In this document: one piece after another, positions 14,346-16,186 of the stretch
Layout: each line of letters starts with the position of its first letter
How positions within the stretch are numbered: position 1 is the stretch's first letter
Assembly (NCBI GenBank): GCA_020024815.1
Contig: JAHHTE010000030.1
Coordinates: forward strand, 1-16,186
Reading direction: 5' to 3'
Source of the DNA: Mailhella sp.
GTDB lineage: Bacteria; Desulfobacterota; Desulfovibrionia; Desulfovibrionales; Desulfovibrionaceae
Length of the DNA: 16,186 bases
Translations under genes and position numbers: made by a program
The notes under the pieces: model-generated
What the model was told of the DNA's origin: nothing
Databases searched by the model: none
Seen by the model: only the letters and a program-made list of their open reading frames with translations

Positions 14346-14384
14346 AGGCAAATTTATTGAAAAATTTTTTCAATAAATTTGCCT
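14346..14384. repeat. 19-bp perfect palindrome downstream of lepA
   Basis: AGGCAAATTTATTGAAAAA (14346-14364) and its exact complement (14366-14384) flank a single T, giving one of the longest perfect inverted repeats in the window. The practical hairpin is about 17 bp with a 5-nt loop. It could end or stabilise the lepA transcript, or extrude as a cruciform. An 88-codon frame that begins inside it (14357) is not credible as a gene. Confidence 0.85.
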
Positions 14385-14385
14385 A

Positions 14386-14653
14386 TGTTTTAATATTAAC
14401 AAAAAGCATTTTCTCCCTAAAAATTACAAATTATTTATTTTCATATAGTAACTATAAGTGTTTTTTTATTGCTCTTACATTACAACTAGTTATTTTTTTT
14501 AGTTATTATTCCTATTTTATTATAATATTATCAAAACACATTTTCACCAACAGCTACTATTATAAATCTAAGAAATTCCCTAGTTCAACTCTTTCAGTAA
14601 CTAGCTTTACTCCCTACTTTTAATAAATAATAACATAATTATCTTTATTAACA
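14386..14653. other. Gene-free AT-rich stretch
   Basis: No gene is supported here. The one open frame (TTG at 14357 to 14623) starts within the palindrome, has no ribosome site and encodes low-complexity Phe/Tyr/Ile/Ser-rich sequence as expected from random AT-rich DNA. The segment around 14549 (CCAACAGCTA) matches a word in the other long gene-free stretch at 8440, perhaps by chance. Confidence 0.5.
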
Positions 14654-14776
14654 ATATTACTTTTTCTATCTTAGAAAAAGTAATATCTCTTTTGCATGAA
14701 AAAGAAAGTTTAGATTAAAAAGTTTTGAGGAGAAAATTTGAGAGAGGAACTTTTTCAAAAATTCTCCTCTCAAAAA
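14654..14776. repeat. Intergenic hairpin repeat copy B (partly decayed)
   Basis: It begins with a perfect 15-bp hairpin (arms 14654-14668 and 14672-14686, loop TCT). CTCTTTTGCATG (14687-14698) then matches CTCTTTTGCACG of copy A (8634-8645), but its right arm is degraded. The linker ATTAAAAAGTTTTGAGG (14714-14730) matches 8661-8677. Next is a second hairpin with arms at about 14737-14755 and 14756-14773 that is imperfect, unlike copy A. Shared order and sequence indicate a common origin. Confidence 0.8.
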
Positions 14777-14782
14777 AAGTCC

Positions 14783-14811
14783 TTGACACTATATATATAT
14801 ATATATTGTGG
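14783..14811 (+). promoter_or_regulatory. Promoter with a (TA)8 spacer, candidate phase-variable switch for the glycosyltransferase
   Basis: A perfect TTGACA (14783-14788) is followed after one base by eight TA units plus T (14790-14806). The best -10 box, TATATT (14802-14807), sits at the tract end with only a 13-nt spacer; TATTGT (14804-14809) gives 15. Gain of two TA units would make the TATATT spacer 17. The glycosyltransferase ATG is about 75 nt downstream. The leader also contains a 9-bp inverted repeat, ATAAGAAAA (14841-14849)/TTTTCTTAT (14863-14871). Confidence 0.55.
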
Positions 14812-14884
14812 CTCCATTCAAAAAAAAATATTTCTTCTTCATAAGAAAAAATAACGTATTCATTTTCTTATAATGAGGTATAAC

Positions 14885-16108
14885 ATGAGTGTAGCTATAA
14901 TTATTCCTGTATATAATTTATGGGAGCAAATGACATTACCTTGTTTAAATTCATTAGCAAAACATACATCAAATTATGACACTCATATCTATTTAATTGA
15001 TAATGCCTCCACAGACAATACCTCAACTTATGCTGAAAAAATAGGATATGAATTATTTGGCAAAAAAAATTTCACCTATATAAAAAATCAAGAAAATTAT
15101 GGATTTGCCATTGCCTGCAATCAAGGTGCATTAGAAGCAAAAAAAGATAATCATAACTATTTATTCTTTTTAAATAATGATACTCTTGTAACAGAAAACT
15201 GGCTCCCACCTTTACTCAAAGCATTAGAAAAACCTCGTGTAGGTTTAGTAGGACCTTTATTATTATATCCAGATAATACAGTTCAGCACTGTGGCGTAGT
15301 TACAACAATTTTAGGACATTTACGCCATATTTATTCCCATTTTCCATTCAATCATGCTGCTATAAAAACACGAAAATTTAAAGCAATAACAGGTGCTGCT
15401 TTATTATGTAGAACACAAGAATTTTTTCAATACGGTTGTTTTTATGAAGAATATAAAAATGGATTTGAAGATATAGATCTATGTTGTACATATTTAAAAA
15501 ATGGACAATCATCTGAAGTTATAACAGATAGTATTATTTATCACCATGAAAGCCAAACCCCAAATAGAGCAAGCCAACAACATCATAATTCTAATTTATT
15601 ATTTAAAAGAAATACTATTATCCGTGATGCACATTTATTGTATGCTCAAGATGGATATACCCCAGCATTAACAAAAGATTTTTTTGATTATGTTCGATTA
15701 CCACAAGAACAAAACGATAAATATAACTCTTATATTATGCAAAATTATTCTGATAATCTTTGCCATGAACTCCTTAAACAAGAACCTTTTTGGCATGATG
15801 GATACCAAATACTCATTAACAATCTTATTAAACAAAATAAAATTGACCAAGCAATTATTATTTGTATGCAAGCTCTTTGTCTTTGTTTTTGTGAACACAA
15901 TAATGAATTACTAAATTCACTTAATCAAAAAACAACAAATCAAAATACATTTGAAAATCTTATTACAAAAATAAATGAAAATAAAAAACTCTTAGAAAAT
16001 GCTAAACAATATCGCATAAATGATTTTAAAAGTTACTTTAATAATTCTGCTTGGTATGAAAAATTACTCGCAACACAAAAATTAACCATATACAATTTTG
16101 AAGTATAA
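14885..16108 (+). CDS. Family 2 (GT-A fold) glycosyltransferase
   Basis: Transfers a sugar from a nucleotide-sugar donor, probably onto a surface glycan or a protein. The start is the ATG at 14885 (407 residues), with GAGG 6 nt upstream; an in-frame ATG at 14873 adds only four residues and overlaps that ribosome site. The N-terminal GT2 domain (about 1-250) shows VAIIIPVYN (3-11), YLIDNASTDNT (36-46), NYGFAIACNQG (71-81), the metal/donor motif FLNNDT (95-100), a GLVGPLLLYPD core (120-130) and the acceptor-side GFEDIDL (193-199) with YHHES (219-223). The C-terminal part (about 285-407) is helical, Leu/Asn/Lys-rich and perhaps repeat-like. Acceptor and sugar cannot be deduced. It stands alone in the visible sequence, behind a dinucleotide-repeat promoter. 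Confidence 0.92.
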   Translation: MSVAIIIPVYNLWEQMTLPCLNSLAKHTSNYDTHIYLIDNASTDNTSTYAEKIGYELFGKKNFTYIKNQENYGFAIACNQGALEAKKDNHNYLFFLNNDTLVTENWLPPLLKALEKPRVGLVGPLLLYPDNTVQHCGVVTTILGHLRHIYSHFPFNHAAIKTRKFKAITGAALLCRTQEFFQYGCFYEEYKNGFEDIDLCCTYLKNGQSSEVITDSIIYHHESQTPNRASQQHHNSNLLFKRNTIIRDAHLLYAQDGYTPALTKDFFDYVRLPQEQNDKYNSYIMQNYSDNLCHELLKQEPFWHDGYQILINNLIKQNKIDQAIIICMQALCLCFCEHNNELLNSLNQKTTNQNTFENLITKINENKKLLENAKQYRINDFKSYFNNSAWYEKLLATQKLTIYNFEV

Positions 16109-16186
16109 TTTTCACTTTTTTATAATACATTAAATAGAATAAATAAGATATACTACCTTAATCAGTTAACCTATTTTTTCTAATAT

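Noticed and set aside
14357..14623. 88-codon open frame after lepA
   Set aside because: It starts at TTG inside a perfect palindrome, has no ribosome site, and encodes low-complexity Phe/Tyr/Ile/Ser sequence typical of AT-rich noncoding DNA.
14869..14874. TATAAT just before the glycosyltransferase
   Set aside because: It would start transcription almost at the ATG and lacks a -35 at proper spacing. It coincides with one arm of the leader inverted repeat and the ribosome-site region.
1..16186. Mobile elements, CRISPR arrays or a defence island
   Set aside because: No transposase, integrase, phage or cas gene, and no regularly spaced direct repeats. The repeats seen are hairpin-type intergenic elements, and the staphylococcal-type nuclease stands alone.

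Overview
The window is a strongly AT-rich bacterial chromosome segment with dense, mostly housekeeping gene content. Several points suggest an AT-rich member of the Desulfovibrionales, perhaps a host-associated Lawsonia-like organism: the hisS-aspS-def cluster, a bacterial AspRS with a His-Gly-Gly loop, a cysteine-rich HisRS, a candidate -24/-12 (sigma-54) promoter, CheW, and intergenic double-hairpin repeats. This placement is an inference from gene content and base composition; no marker gene proves it. No integrase, transposase, IS element, phage gene or CRISPR array is visible.

Layout. (1) Positions 1-3653, minus strand: hisS, aspS and def, tightly packed (1-nt overlap, then a 9-nt gap), for tRNA charging and N-terminal deformylation. 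(2) Positions 3870-7551, plus strand: an exported, probably beta-barrel outer-membrane protein, ruvX (pre-16S rRNA nuclease/YqgF), mltG (peptidoglycan glycan-strand terminase), a DEDDy 3'-5' exonuclease and cheW, closed by a strong intrinsic terminator. (3) Positions 7543-8179: a sigma-54-like promoter embedded in the cheW terminator, an unrecognised 130-residue protein, an inverted repeat and tRNA-Leu(CAG) with its own terminator. (4) Positions 8180-8757: a gene-poor stretch ending in a bidirectional terminator plus a second long hairpin, part of a repeat seen again at 14654-14776. (5) Positions 8758-9487: a membrane-anchored staphylococcal-nuclease-like protein on the minus strand, whose promoter interlocks with the divergent promoter of the next unit. 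(6) Positions 9488-14296: a polar amino-acid ABC importer (binding protein, permease, ATPase, permease), then lepA (EF4) only 6 nt after the last permease. (7) Positions 14297-14884: about 590 gene-free bases with two strong hairpins, a decayed copy of the double-hairpin repeat, and a promoter whose spacer is a (TA)8 microsatellite. (8) Positions 14885-16108: a family-2 glycosyltransferase.

The most interesting signals are regulatory. The TA dinucleotide tract sits directly behind a perfect TTGACA in front of the glycosyltransferase, the architecture of a phase-variable promoter. The -24/-12 element lies in front of the orphan 130-residue gene. A repeat family is placed at gene 3' ends, and the nuclease and importer have interlocked divergent promoters. 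I found no clearly new multi-gene system.
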